Assembly (NCBI RefSeq): GCF_002160525.1
Contig: NZ_NFKT01000001.1
Location: 62,001 to 126,000 of the forward strand
Direction: 5' to 3'
Origin: Lachnoclostridium sp. An169
GTDB taxonomy: Bacteria > Bacillota > Clostridia > Lachnospirales > Lachnospiraceae
DNA length: 64,000 bases
The notes beneath the pieces were generated by a model, which saw nothing but the letters and a program-made list of their open reading frames with translations, was not told the origin of the DNA and made no database searches. Shown one piece after another: positions 1 to 8,248 of this stretch. Each line of letters opens with the position of its first letter. The first letter of the stretch is position 1. The position numbers and the translations under genes were made by a program.

Positions 1-1
1 A

Positions 2-1459
2 GCATATATGGATAGTGTGGAAACTAAAAAATATGCTCTGGATGCACAGGAAAGTCTTCAGGATTCACTGAATGCAAATCCGATGAGTGGATATGTAAAA
101 AATCTATTTCTGGTCAATAGTTCGGGAATGCTGATTTCTGTGGTGTCTCAACAATCTGCGGTGCGGTCAGAACAAATTTTTCTCAGTCCGCTTTTCGAAG
201 AACGAGAAGACAGTAGAACTGCAGTGTCCAGAGTGACGGATTCTGTGATCGGAGCAGACAGGATCCTCGCGTATGTGTACCCGTTAGATGCAGGTCAGGA
301 TGCTTTCATGTACATAGAGGTGGATACAAAGTATTTTAAGGAATTGCTGGAGCCGTACCAGGATTCGGCAAATGTGTTAATTCGGAGTCTTGGAAGCAAT
401 GGGGATATCTGGTATTCCTCACAGAAGTTTGAGGCAGAGTATCTACGTTATGGAGAAAAACGGTATATTGCGGATTCGGTTCCATTTGTTCCATTTGATA
501 TTGAAATCAGCACTATGCTTGAGCGTAATATTTATACGGCGGATAATCTGCTCGTACTTTATGTATTTTTAGCAGCAGCTGCTACGGTAATCTGTGTCGG
601 TTTCACAGTTTCGAGAATGATTTCACGAAGAATAACAGGTCCGCTCAGACAGGTCAGTAACCATATCGGCGCAATGATAGATCAGGATCATCTTTTTACA
701 GATGAAACGATTGAAATGGGGGAAGATGAAATTGCGGAAATCGGGAGAGCATTCAATCGTCTGGTGCGCCATATTAATGATCTGATTTTCAGGCAGAAAG
801 TAATGTATGAGCAAAAACAGCGATTGGAGATGAACGCGCTTCAGGCGCAGATTAATCCGCATTTCCTTTACAATACACTGGATTCCATCCGTTGGATGGC
901 CATCATTCAAAATGCACATAATATCGAAGGAACGGTAATGTCCCTGGAAAATCTGCTTCGAAATATGGCAAAAGGAACTGGTGATAAAATAACTCTGCGG
1001 GAGGAACTTTCTCTGGCACAGGACTATGTGAATCTTCAACAGGTACGATATATGGAAATTTTTGACTATATCTGCAAAATTCCGGATGAGTATATGGATT
1101 ACACTATTGTAAAAATGACGATGCAGCCGGTGATTGAAAATGCGATCTTTCATGGAATTGAACCTACGGGGACTTACGGGGAGATTCGCGTTGCAGTTTG
1201 CTCTGAAGGGGAAGATCTTTTCATTTCGATTGAGGATAATGGAATAGGAATGGATGAAGCTGAGTTGAGGGATATTCTGAAGAAAAAACCAGGGAAGAAT
1301 TCGATGAGTGGAATTGGTATTAGTAATGTGAATGAACGTCTTAAGATGACTTATGGTTCAAAATATGGTCTGATATATGAAGCAAAAAAAGGGTGTTTTA
1401 CAAGGGTGATTATTCATATACCAAAAGAAAGAAAAGGAGAAGAGGGCGCTAATGTATAA
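2..1459 (+). CDS. Sensor histidine kinase, YesM type (5' end outside window)
   Basis: This is the membrane sensor kinase of a two-component system, partnered with the response regulator that follows. The reading frame is open to the left edge, so the true start and the first membrane segment lie outside the window. Visible in order, counting from the first Met at position 8: the end of an extracellular sensor domain (to about residue 180), one membrane helix (about 182-204), a HAMP linker (about 205-260), the His_kinase domain with the phosphoacceptor in QINPHFLYNTLDSIRW, and an ATPase domain with the N-box QPVIENAIFHG and G-boxes DNGIGM and GIGISNVNERL. This layout is typical of the YesM/LytS-like family that senses carbohydrates in Firmicutes. 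It overlaps the next gene by 8 bases. The ligand is not visible; the neighbouring beta-glucuronidase suggests a glucuronide or its transport protein. Confidence 0.93.
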   Translation, partial: AYMDSVETKKYALDAQESLQDSLNANPMSGYVKNLFLVNSSGMLISVVSQQSAVRSEQIFLSPLFEEREDSRTAVSRVTDSVIGADRILAYVYPLDAGQDAFMYIEVDTKYFKELLEPYQDSANVLIRSLGSNGDIWYSSQKFEAEYLRYGEKRYIADSVPFVPFDIEISTMLERNIYTADNLLVLYVFLAAAATVICVGFTVSRMISRRITGPLRQVSNHIGAMIDQDHLFTDETIEMGEDEIAEIGRAFNRLVRHINDLIFRQKVMYEQKQRLEMNALQAQINPHFLYNTLDSIRWMAIIQNAHNIEGTVMSLENLLRNMAKGTGDKITLREELSLAQDYVNLQQVRYMEIFDYICKIPDEYMDYTIVKMTMQPVIENAIFHGIEPTGTYGEIRVAVCSEGEDLFISIEDNGIGMDEAELRDILKKKPGKNSMSGIGISNVNERLKMTYGSKYGLIYEAKKGCFTRVIIHIPKERKGEEGANV

Positions 1460-3098
1460 AGTGATGATAGTGGATGATGAGACGATTATATTGTCGGGAA
1501 TAAAATTCCTGACAAACTGGGAAAAGCACGACTGTGTGATAGCAGCGACTGCGAGAAACGGGGCTGATGCGTTGGAACAGATTCGAGATATTCAACCAGA
1601 TTTGGTGCTTGCTGACCTGAACATGCCAGTTATGGATGGCATAACTTTGATGGAGAAAACAAAGGAGGAATTCCCATATATTGTGTTTATTGTGCTTACA
1701 AATTTGGAAGAGTTTGATTTAGTCAGAGAAGCATTGAGGCTGCAGGCTGTAGATTATCTTGTGAAAAGCAGACTGGAACCAGCTGTATTAGATGACGTTT
1801 TGGAACGCGCAAAAAAGAAACGGGACGAAAGGGGGCGTCTGATGACCGTAGGAGCGGCGGATTATTTTGAGAGACATAAGCAGATGGAAGTGTTAAATAA
1901 GGCACTTCAGGAGGTTGTGTTTGCAAATCGGAGTACGCTCGATGAGAAAATGGGACAATTTCTGGCAGAATCGGGAGTAATGAAGTGGTATGGCTTTTTT
2001 TATCTGCCGTTTGATTTTGCTGCTATTTCAACTGGAGAACTGCCAAGGAAAGAAGAGCGGGTAAAGCTTATGAACTGGATGAGAGAACTGGTGTTAAAAA
2101 CAGCAGATAACGTTTTCCGGGAGAATTATATGTTGGTGGATATGGGGGAAACCAGTGCATTGACACTTTTTGTACATCACTTGTCTCAGGGATGGGGAGA
2201 TCTTGCTGAAATGTTTTCAAGAAAGATAAAAAGCACAGTCAAGATGATTACGCAGGCGGAGTGTCAGGTATTTCATACACATATATATAACGGATATGAA
2301 GATGCGGGAAAGTGTGCAGAAGAGTATTGGAATCTTCAGGAACAGTACTATCTGGGGCAGCCGGAGGTAATGCTTGAGAGAGGGGAAAATACTGTGGCTG
2401 AATATGAACCTTTGGGACTCAGAGGAATAGGTAGTCTGCTATACTCAGAAATCACACGTAGAAATTTAAAGGGGATTCAATCTGTTATGGATAGTGCCCG
2501 GATGAGAATTTGTCAGACCGTTCATCAGAAGAGTCAGGCAATCTGGCTCTTGAATGAACTGAATCGGGAGTCATCTGCCGCATTGTCAGAAATAGGAATT
2601 ATGGATAATGTATCAAAAGAAAAATTGAGCAGTGTGGAGACAATTGAAAATATTCATACGAGAAGTCAGGTTCTGGAGCAACTCGAACTTCTCAGAAATA
2701 CACTTGCGGATGCGGTAGATAACTATGGCACATCCCAGAATGCAATTGCAGTGAAGGCTAGAAGATTTGTGCTAGACCATATGGAGTCCCATGTAAGTTT
2801 AGGCGAAGCCGCTGCGTTTGCTGGTGTTACAGCTGGATATTTGTCTATGGTATTTAAAAGGGAATACCATCAGAGTTTTACAGACTTTGCAAACAGCAGC
2901 CGAATTGAGTATGCCTGCCATCTTCTTAAAACTGAAAATCTGCTGATCTCTGAGATTGCATGCCGCTTGGGGTATGAGAACACGTACTATTTTTCGAAAG
3001 TATTTCGTAAATACATGGGGATGTCTCCTACGGATTATCAAAAGCACATAAAAAAAGAGGAGAGAGATGAAAAAAGTGCAGATAGTGTAAAAAAGTAA
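1452..3098 (+). CDS. Response regulator, YesN/AraC family
   Basis: This is the DNA-binding partner of the upstream kinase. The receiver domain occupies about residues 1-120: acidic pocket DDE near residue 8, phospho-acceptor Asp in DLVLADLNMPVMDG, and the conserved Lys in DYLVKS. A long middle region follows (about 130-430) without a recognised motif. The C-terminal 100 residues form two AraC-type helix-turn-helices (SLGEAAAFAGVTAGYLSMVFKRE-like, then ISEIACRLGYENTYYFSKVFRK-like) ending in the AraC signature. At 548 residues it is the usual length for YesN proteins. Translation is probably coupled to the kinase, since the start codon lies inside the kinase stop region. It most likely activates the binding-protein gene that starts 144 bases downstream. 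Confidence 0.93.
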   Translation: MYKVMIVDDETIILSGIKFLTNWEKHDCVIAATARNGADALEQIRDIQPDLVLADLNMPVMDGITLMEKTKEEFPYIVFIVLTNLEEFDLVREALRLQAVDYLVKSRLEPAVLDDVLERAKKKRDERGRLMTVGAADYFERHKQMEVLNKALQEVVFANRSTLDEKMGQFLAESGVMKWYGFFYLPFDFAAISTGELPRKEERVKLMNWMRELVLKTADNVFRENYMLVDMGETSALTLFVHHLSQGWGDLAEMFSRKIKSTVKMITQAECQVFHTHIYNGYEDAGKCAEEYWNLQEQYYLGQPEVMLERGENTVAEYEPLGLRGIGSLLYSEITRRNLKGIQSVMDSARMRICQTVHQKSQAIWLLNELNRESSAALSEIGIMDNVSKEKLSSVETIENIHTRSQVLEQLELLRNTLADAVDNYGTSQNAIAVKARRFVLDHMESHVSLGEAAAFAGVTAGYLSMVFKREYHQSFTDFANSSRIEYACHLLKTENLLISEIACRLGYENTYYFSKVFRKYMGMSPTDYQKHIKKEERDEKSADSVKK

Positions 3099-3138
3099 CA
3101 ATTCAGATGAGGATATAATAAAAAAATACAAACAGTCT

Positions 3139-3180
3139 GAGAAATTCTCGATTCCTTTTACTGCACAAAACTTTTATAAT
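3139..3180 (+). promoter_or_regulatory. Possible activator-dependent promoter of the transporter operon
   Basis: A perfect -10 (TATAAT, 3175-3180) lacks a good -35; the hexamer 17 bases upstream is TTCCTT. An interrupted palindrome (GAGAA-A-TTCTC, 3139-3149) lies just upstream of that position. A weak -35 with an adjacent palindrome would suit activation by the AraC-type regulator encoded directly upstream, but that is inference. Confidence 0.4.
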
Positions 3181-3242
3181 CTAATCATAGATCAGATACA
3201 GTACTGTAAATAGATAAAACTGAAACGTAAAAGGAGGAAAAA

Positions 3243-4541
3243 ATGAGAAAGAAGACTGTGAAATCTATTGCGCTTGGGCTTACGGCAGTGACACTTGCCG
3301 CAACTGTACTTTCAGGATGTGGCTCATCAAAAGATAGTGCGGAAAGCGGAAAAAATGGTGGAGAGGAAGAAGTAACACTGACTTTCCCGGTATGGGATCT
3401 GGCTACAAATGGATATTTGAAAAATATTGTGGATGGATTCCAGAAAGAGCATCCGAACATTAAAATTAATATGGTTGATACTGCGGGATCCGAATATATG
3501 AATAAGCTTACAATTATGTTAAATGGCGGAACGGACTGTGACATTGTATATGTGAAAGATCCAGACACAACGGCATCCTATATGAAAAAAGGGCAGCTTG
3601 AAGATCTGACTTCCTATATTGAAAAGGATGGAATAGATACCTCCAAGTACATTTCGTATGATAGCTTTAATTTGGAGGGAAAGCAGGCGGCTTTACCATT
3701 TAAGACCGATTACTATGTACTGTTCTATAACAAAGATATTTTTGATGACGCAGGTGTTCAATATCCGTCAAACGACATGACATGGACAGAGTGGGAAGAG
3801 ATGTGCAGCAAGCTTACAAGTGGCGAGGGCGCCAATAAGATTTATGGAGGATTCCTGCACACCTGGCAGGCTTGTGTGCAGAACTGGGCAATTCAAGACG
3901 GTAAAAATACAATTCTCGGTCCAGATTACACATTTATGAAGCCGTATTACGAGATGGCGCTCAGAATGCAGGATGCGGGAACAATTATGGATTATTCCAC
4001 ACTTAAAACCGGAAATATTGCCTATGCTTCTGTATTCCAACAGGGAACTGTTGCCACGGTTCCAATGGGAACATGGCTTGTTCAGCAGATGATTGCAAAA
4101 AAAGCCGCCGGCGAAACAGATGTGAACTGGGGAATTGCAACGATTCCGCATCCCGATGGAGTGGAAGCCGGAAGTACGGTTGGATCTACAACTCCGATGG
4201 CAATCAATGCGAACTCCAAGTATAAAGAAGAGGCCTGGGAGTTTATCAAATATGCATGCGGTGAAAAAGGTTCCTCTTACTTGATTTCTGCGGGAGGATT
4301 TCCATCTTATCAGGATGACACGACAATTGGAGAAATCTGCAAAGCAGACGGTATGCCGGAAGGTGCAGCAGAAGCGCTTCAGACGACATCGATTGTACTT
4401 GATAGACCAATCAACATCAATTCCGCTGAAGTAAACCAGATGCTTGGTGAAGAACACTCGTTAATTATGATTAAAGAGAAGTCTATAGATGATGGACTCA
4501 AGGAAATGGGCGAGAGAGCAAAAGAAATTGAAAATAGTTAG
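3243..4541 (+). CDS. Sugar ABC transporter substrate-binding lipoprotein (CUT1 family)
   Basis: This is an extracellular solute-binding protein of family 1 that captures a sugar and delivers it to the two permeases downstream. The N-terminus is a lipoprotein signal: basic MRKK, a hydrophobic stretch, and the lipobox LSGC with the lipidated Cys at about residue 22, followed by a Ser/Gly/Glu-rich tether. The mature part carries the family pattern of clustered aromatic residues and a WDLATNG segment early in lobe 1. At 432 residues the length is normal. The RBS AAAAGGAGG precedes the ATG well. A strong hairpin with a T run follows the stop, so this gene is probably transcribed in excess of the permeases. 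The ligand is not determined by sequence; the GUS and sulfatase genes suggest a glucuronide. Confidence 0.93.
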   Translation: MRKKTVKSIALGLTAVTLAATVLSGCGSSKDSAESGKNGGEEEVTLTFPVWDLATNGYLKNIVDGFQKEHPNIKINMVDTAGSEYMNKLTIMLNGGTDCDIVYVKDPDTTASYMKKGQLEDLTSYIEKDGIDTSKYISYDSFNLEGKQAALPFKTDYYVLFYNKDIFDDAGVQYPSNDMTWTEWEEMCSKLTSGEGANKIYGGFLHTWQACVQNWAIQDGKNTILGPDYTFMKPYYEMALRMQDAGTIMDYSTLKTGNIAYASVFQQGTVATVPMGTWLVQQMIAKKAAGETDVNWGIATIPHPDGVEAGSTVGSTTPMAINANSKYKEEAWEFIKYACGEKGSSYLISAGGFPSYQDDTTIGEICKADGMPEGAAEALQTTSIVLDRPININSAEVNQMLGEEHSLIMIKEKSIDDGLKEMGERAKEIENS

Positions 4542-4587
4542 GATATATAGCGATGCAGTTTCGCAAATTATATTTGTCTGAAAAAAT

Positions 4588-4615
4588 GGGCGGCAGTAAA
4601 CTGCCGCCCGTTTTT
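4588..4615 (+). terminator. Intrinsic terminator or attenuator after the binding-protein gene
   Basis: GGGCGGCAG and CTGCCGCCC form a perfect 9-bp stem with loop TAAA, followed by GTTTTT. It lies inside the operon between the binding protein and the first permease, so it probably gives partial termination. Confidence 0.85.
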
Positions 4616-4677
4616 AAGTGGACTGCTGAATAGAGAATGTATTCTAATGGCTTTGTCAAAGCAAGTAAGGAGGCACT

Positions 4678-5586
4678 ATGAAAAGAAAGTCAAATAAAAC
4701 AAGTAGAGGAATGACTCTGACGTTTAGGCAGAACCTGATAGGATATTCGTTTATTCTTCCGAATCTGATAGGGTTTCTGATTTTCATTTTTATTCCCGTA
4801 ATCTTCTCGTTAATTTTAAGCTTTTCCCGATGGGATGGGTTTAACCCGATGGAATTTGCAGGGTTACAGAATTTTATCGATATTTTTCACGATGAGGTCT
4901 TTGTCGGAGCAATCTGGAAGACAGCGTATTTTTCGTTCTTTACAGTAATTTTATCCATGGCGGCTTCTTTAGGTCTTGCGTTGCTTCTCAACCAGAAGAT
5001 TAAAGCCAGAGGATTTTTTCGCTGCGCGTTGTTCTTCCCGTATGTAGCCTCAATTGTAGCTGTGTCTGTTGTATTTAACGCTATGCTTCAGCCGGATTAT
5101 GGTCCTGTAAATGAATTTCTGAAATTTATTGGTGTCTCTAATCCACCGGGATGGCTGGCTTCAACTACATGGGTTATTCCGGGACTGATTATTGTAAATG
5201 TATGGAGGAATATGGGATATTTTATGATTATTTATCTGGCTGGACTTCAAAACATTGACCAGAGCCTCTATGAGGCAGCAGAGATCGATGGAGCAAAGGG
5301 GTGGGCTTTGTTTAGCAGGATTACCTGGCCGCTTCTAAGCCCAAGTACTTTCTTTGTAGTTATGATGTTGGTGATCAACTCCTTTAAAGTGTTTGACCTG
5401 GTGTACCTGATGACTCAGGGAGGACCGGGAAATGCATCTACTATGCTTTCACAATACATTTATAACAAAGCGTTTATCTCGTGGGACTATGGAAAAGCTT
5501 CCGCAGCAGCTATGATTCTGTTTATTATCGTGGGGCTTTTGACCGCATTCCAGTTCCAGGCTGAAAAGAAGTTGGTTAATTACTAG
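4678..5586 (+). CDS. Sugar ABC transporter permease 1 (MalF/LacF-like)
   Basis: This is one of two integral membrane subunits of the CUT1 importer. The 302-residue protein has about six membrane helices; the first begins near residue 20 (IGYSFILPNLIGFLIFIFIP). The conserved cytoplasmic EAA loop that docks the ATPase reads EAAEIDGAKGWALFSRITWP, near residue 200. The RBS AGGAGG sits 6 bases before the ATG. The second permease starts 13 bases after the stop. No ATPase gene is present in this operon, so a shared MsmK-type ATPase from elsewhere in the genome is expected from knowledge of the family. Confidence 0.93.
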   Translation: MKRKSNKTSRGMTLTFRQNLIGYSFILPNLIGFLIFIFIPVIFSLILSFSRWDGFNPMEFAGLQNFIDIFHDEVFVGAIWKTAYFSFFTVILSMAASLGLALLLNQKIKARGFFRCALFFPYVASIVAVSVVFNAMLQPDYGPVNEFLKFIGVSNPPGWLASTTWVIPGLIIVNVWRNMGYFMIIYLAGLQNIDQSLYEAAEIDGAKGWALFSRITWPLLSPSTFFVVMMLVINSFKVFDLVYLMTQGGPGNASTMLSQYIYNKAFISWDYGKASAAAMILFIIVGLLTAFQFQAEKKLVNY

Positions 5587-5598
5587 AAAGGAGACAAA

Positions 5599-6429
5599 AT
5601 GGTTAAAAAGAAAAATCCTTTAAAAAGAGTTTTAATTTATCTTTTACTATTAGGTCTGACTATACTTACATTGACCCCTCTTCTGTGGATGGTATCATCT
5701 TCCTTAAAGTTGGACAGCGAAGTGTTTTCTATACCGATTAAATGGATTCCGGAAAATCCGCAGTGGAGCAACTATGTGAAAATTTGGGAGAAGATACCGC
5801 TTCTTACATTTACTTTTAACACGATTAAACTGACTGTAATCATTACGATTATACAAGTGGTTACATCCAGTTTTGCGGCGTATGGGTTTGCTAAATGCAG
5901 ATTCAAGGGGAGAAATGTCCTTTTCCTTCTTTATGTGGCTACAATGGCTATTCCGTGGCAGGTGTATATGCTGCCCCAGTATTCGATTATGAATATGTTT
6001 CACTTGGTTGACAGCCATATTGGCTATATTTTGATGCAGAGCTTTACGGCCTTTGGGGTGTTTCTGATGAGACAGGCATTTATCTCGATTCCGGACGAAC
6101 TTCTTGAAGCGGCAAGGATCGACGGACTTTCCGAGTATGGAATCTATGCAAAAATCGCGCTGCCTCTGAGCAAAGCATCTATTACTACGTTGGTTATTTT
6201 TACCTTTGTAACGATTTGGAATGATTATATGGGACCGATGATATATCTCAATACGGAATCTAAGAAAACACTACAGCTTGGAGTTAAGATGTTTGTGGGG
6301 CAGTATGCAACAGAATATGGTCTCGTGATGGCAGTATCTGTATTGGCATTAATTCCGGTATTGATCATTTTTCTGGCTGGACAGAAACAGTTTGTACAAG
6401 GCGTTGCAAGTAGCGGGATCAAAGGTTAG
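5599..6429 (+). CDS. Sugar ABC transporter permease 2 (MalG/LacG-like)
   Basis: This is the second membrane subunit of the importer. It has 276 residues and about six membrane helices, starting with a helix at about residues 11-32. The EAA loop is EAARIDGLSEYGIYAKIALP, near residue 180. A clear GAAAGGAGA ribosome site precedes the start, and the gap to permease 1 is 13 bases. The C-terminal GQKQFVQGVASSGIKG is typical of MalG-type permeases. It is followed after 21 bases by the beta-glucuronidase gene, so import and hydrolysis are expressed together. Confidence 0.93.
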   Translation: MVKKKNPLKRVLIYLLLLGLTILTLTPLLWMVSSSLKLDSEVFSIPIKWIPENPQWSNYVKIWEKIPLLTFTFNTIKLTVIITIIQVVTSSFAAYGFAKCRFKGRNVLFLLYVATMAIPWQVYMLPQYSIMNMFHLVDSHIGYILMQSFTAFGVFLMRQAFISIPDELLEAARIDGLSEYGIYAKIALPLSKASITTLVIFTFVTIWNDYMGPMIYLNTESKKTLQLGVKMFVGQYATEYGLVMAVSVLALIPVLIIFLAGQKQFVQGVASSGIKG

Positions 6430-6450
6430 AAAGAAGAAGGGAGGAATATT

Positions 6451-8247
6451 ATGTTATACCCTGAGACAACACGAAGCAGAATGGTATTTGATCTAAGCGG
6501 CATATGGGATTTCCGTCTTCTTAATGAAGGGGAAAGAGAGAAAACAGATGCGGGAAAACGCCTTTTGAAAGGATACCCTATGCCGGTACCTTCGGCATAT
6601 AATGAAATATATCCAGGCCGGGAGTTCGCAGATCATGTGGGGGACATGGTTTACCAGAGAAGCTTTATGGTAACAAAGGAAATGATGACACATAATAGAC
6701 TGACTCTTCGGTTCGGAAGCGCAGCGCACCGTGCAGACGTATGGCTAAATGGCGTATTCCTTGGAAACCATAAAGGCGGTTTTCTGCCGTTTGAATTTGA
6801 TATAAGTGAAGTTGTAAAGACGGGAGAAAACCTTCTGACAGTATTTGTGAACAATATTGTTGATTATTCCACTCTTCCGTGCGGAAGGATGGAGGTGCAG
6901 CATTTTCCCGGAAGTCCTGATAAAAGGGTAAATCTGCCGAATTTTGATTTCTATAATTATACCGGGCTTCTGCGTCCGGTATGGCTATGTATTATACCCT
7001 TGGTGTATATTGATGATATTGAGATAAGTGGGCATATGAATGGAGAGTTTATATGGAATGTAAAGATTGCAGGAAATGTCGAAGAAGTGGAAAGCATAGA
7101 AGTAGATGTAAGTCTGCTGGATGAGAATGGAAAATGTGTGTACAGCGGAAACGGGATATCTGGACGGGGAAAACTCTCTGAAGTGCATCTGTGGTCTCCG
7201 GAGGATCCCTGTCTGTATCAATTATACGTTAGAATGAGAATAATTGATGAGAATATGCTGGAAGATGAGTATAGAGAAACGTTCGGTTTCCGTGATGTAG
7301 AAATAAAAGATTGCCATATCCTGTTAAATGGAAAAGCTGTATACCTGAAAGGATTTGGAAAACATGAGGAAGGGAGTATTCGCGGACGTGGGACAGACCT
7401 TGCACTTATGACAAAGGATATCGGATTACTGAAATGGATTAATGCAAATTCTTTCCGTACGAGCCATTACCCAAATAGTGAAGAAATGATGCGGATTTGT
7501 GACCGGATGGGGATACTGGTAATTGATGAGGCACCTGCGGTTGGTCTTAACACTGGATTTACGGCAACAGGACTTTTGGGCGGAGATGCAAAGGGAACCT
7601 GGAAAACATTGACCACCTTGGAACATCACAAAAAAGTGATGGAAGAATTGGTGGCAAGGGACAAAAATCATCCCTGTGTGATTGCGTGGTCTGTCGCCAA
7701 TGAACCAGCCAGTCAGGAAGAAGGAGCAAAGGAATATTTCGAACCCCTTATTGAGATTACAAAACGGCACGACCCTCAGAAACGTCCGGTTACAATAGTA
7801 ACATACGAAGGTGCAGGAGCAGATACATGTCGTGTATCCGGTATGTGTGATTTTCTAATGCTGAATCGATATCGTGGCTGGTATGATACAGAGGGAAATT
7901 TGCAAGGGGCCGCTGCAAAATTAAGAGCTGAGCTGGAAGATTTTCACAGGCGATACCCGGAGAAACCGATTATGCTTGGAGAGTATGGGGCGGATACGAT
8001 TGCAGGGCTACATGATCTAAACGCCAGACTCTTCACGGAAGAGTATCAGACTGAATTTATGAAAACTTATGGAAAAGTTTTTGATTCTTTGAATTTTATT
8101 ACAGGAGAGCATGTCTGGGTGTTTGCAGATTTTGCGACTGCTGAAAATATTAAGAGAGTAGATGGAAATAAAAAAGGGATTTTCACAAGGGACAGACGTC
8201 CTAAACAGGCGGCATTTTTTCTGAAAGAGAGATGGAAGGAGAAGTAA
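6451..8247 (+). CDS. uidA: Beta-glucuronidase (glycoside hydrolase family 2)
   Basis: This enzyme removes terminal beta-D-glucuronic acid from glucuronides, probably in the cytoplasm because no signal peptide is seen. Domain order is GH2 sugar-binding (about 1-180), immunoglobulin-like (about 180-275) and TIM barrel (about 276-598). The acid/base is Glu418 in SVANEPAS and the nucleophile is Glu511 in IMLGEYGADT. The substrate-defining N-x-K motif is present as Asn573 and Lys575 in GNKKGIFTRDRRPK; in GUS enzymes it binds the glucuronate carboxylate and separates them from beta-galactosidases. The segment that forms the active-site loop in E. coli GUS (after about residue 360) is of similar length here, so small-molecule glucuronides are plausible substrates; this last point is inference. 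The adjacent sulfatase suggests that natural substrates may also carry sulfate. Confidence 0.95.
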   Translation: MLYPETTRSRMVFDLSGIWDFRLLNEGEREKTDAGKRLLKGYPMPVPSAYNEIYPGREFADHVGDMVYQRSFMVTKEMMTHNRLTLRFGSAAHRADVWLNGVFLGNHKGGFLPFEFDISEVVKTGENLLTVFVNNIVDYSTLPCGRMEVQHFPGSPDKRVNLPNFDFYNYTGLLRPVWLCIIPLVYIDDIEISGHMNGEFIWNVKIAGNVEEVESIEVDVSLLDENGKCVYSGNGISGRGKLSEVHLWSPEDPCLYQLYVRMRIIDENMLEDEYRETFGFRDVEIKDCHILLNGKAVYLKGFGKHEEGSIRGRGTDLALMTKDIGLLKWINANSFRTSHYPNSEEMMRICDRMGILVIDEAPAVGLNTGFTATGLLGGDAKGTWKTLTTLEHHKKVMEELVARDKNHPCVIAWSVANEPASQEEGAKEYFEPLIEITKRHDPQKRPVTIVTYEGAGADTCRVSGMCDFLMLNRYRGWYDTEGNLQGAAAKLRAELEDFHRRYPEKPIMLGEYGADTIAGLHDLNARLFTEEYQTEFMKTYGKVFDSLNFITGEHVWVFADFATAENIKRVDGNKKGIFTRDRRPKQAAFFLKERWKEK

Positions 8248-8248
8248 A

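Noticed and set aside
8-1459. Complete sensor kinase starting at the first Met (position 8)
   Set aside because: The frame is open to the window edge, there is no ribosome site before position 8, and the first membrane helix expected in this family is missing.
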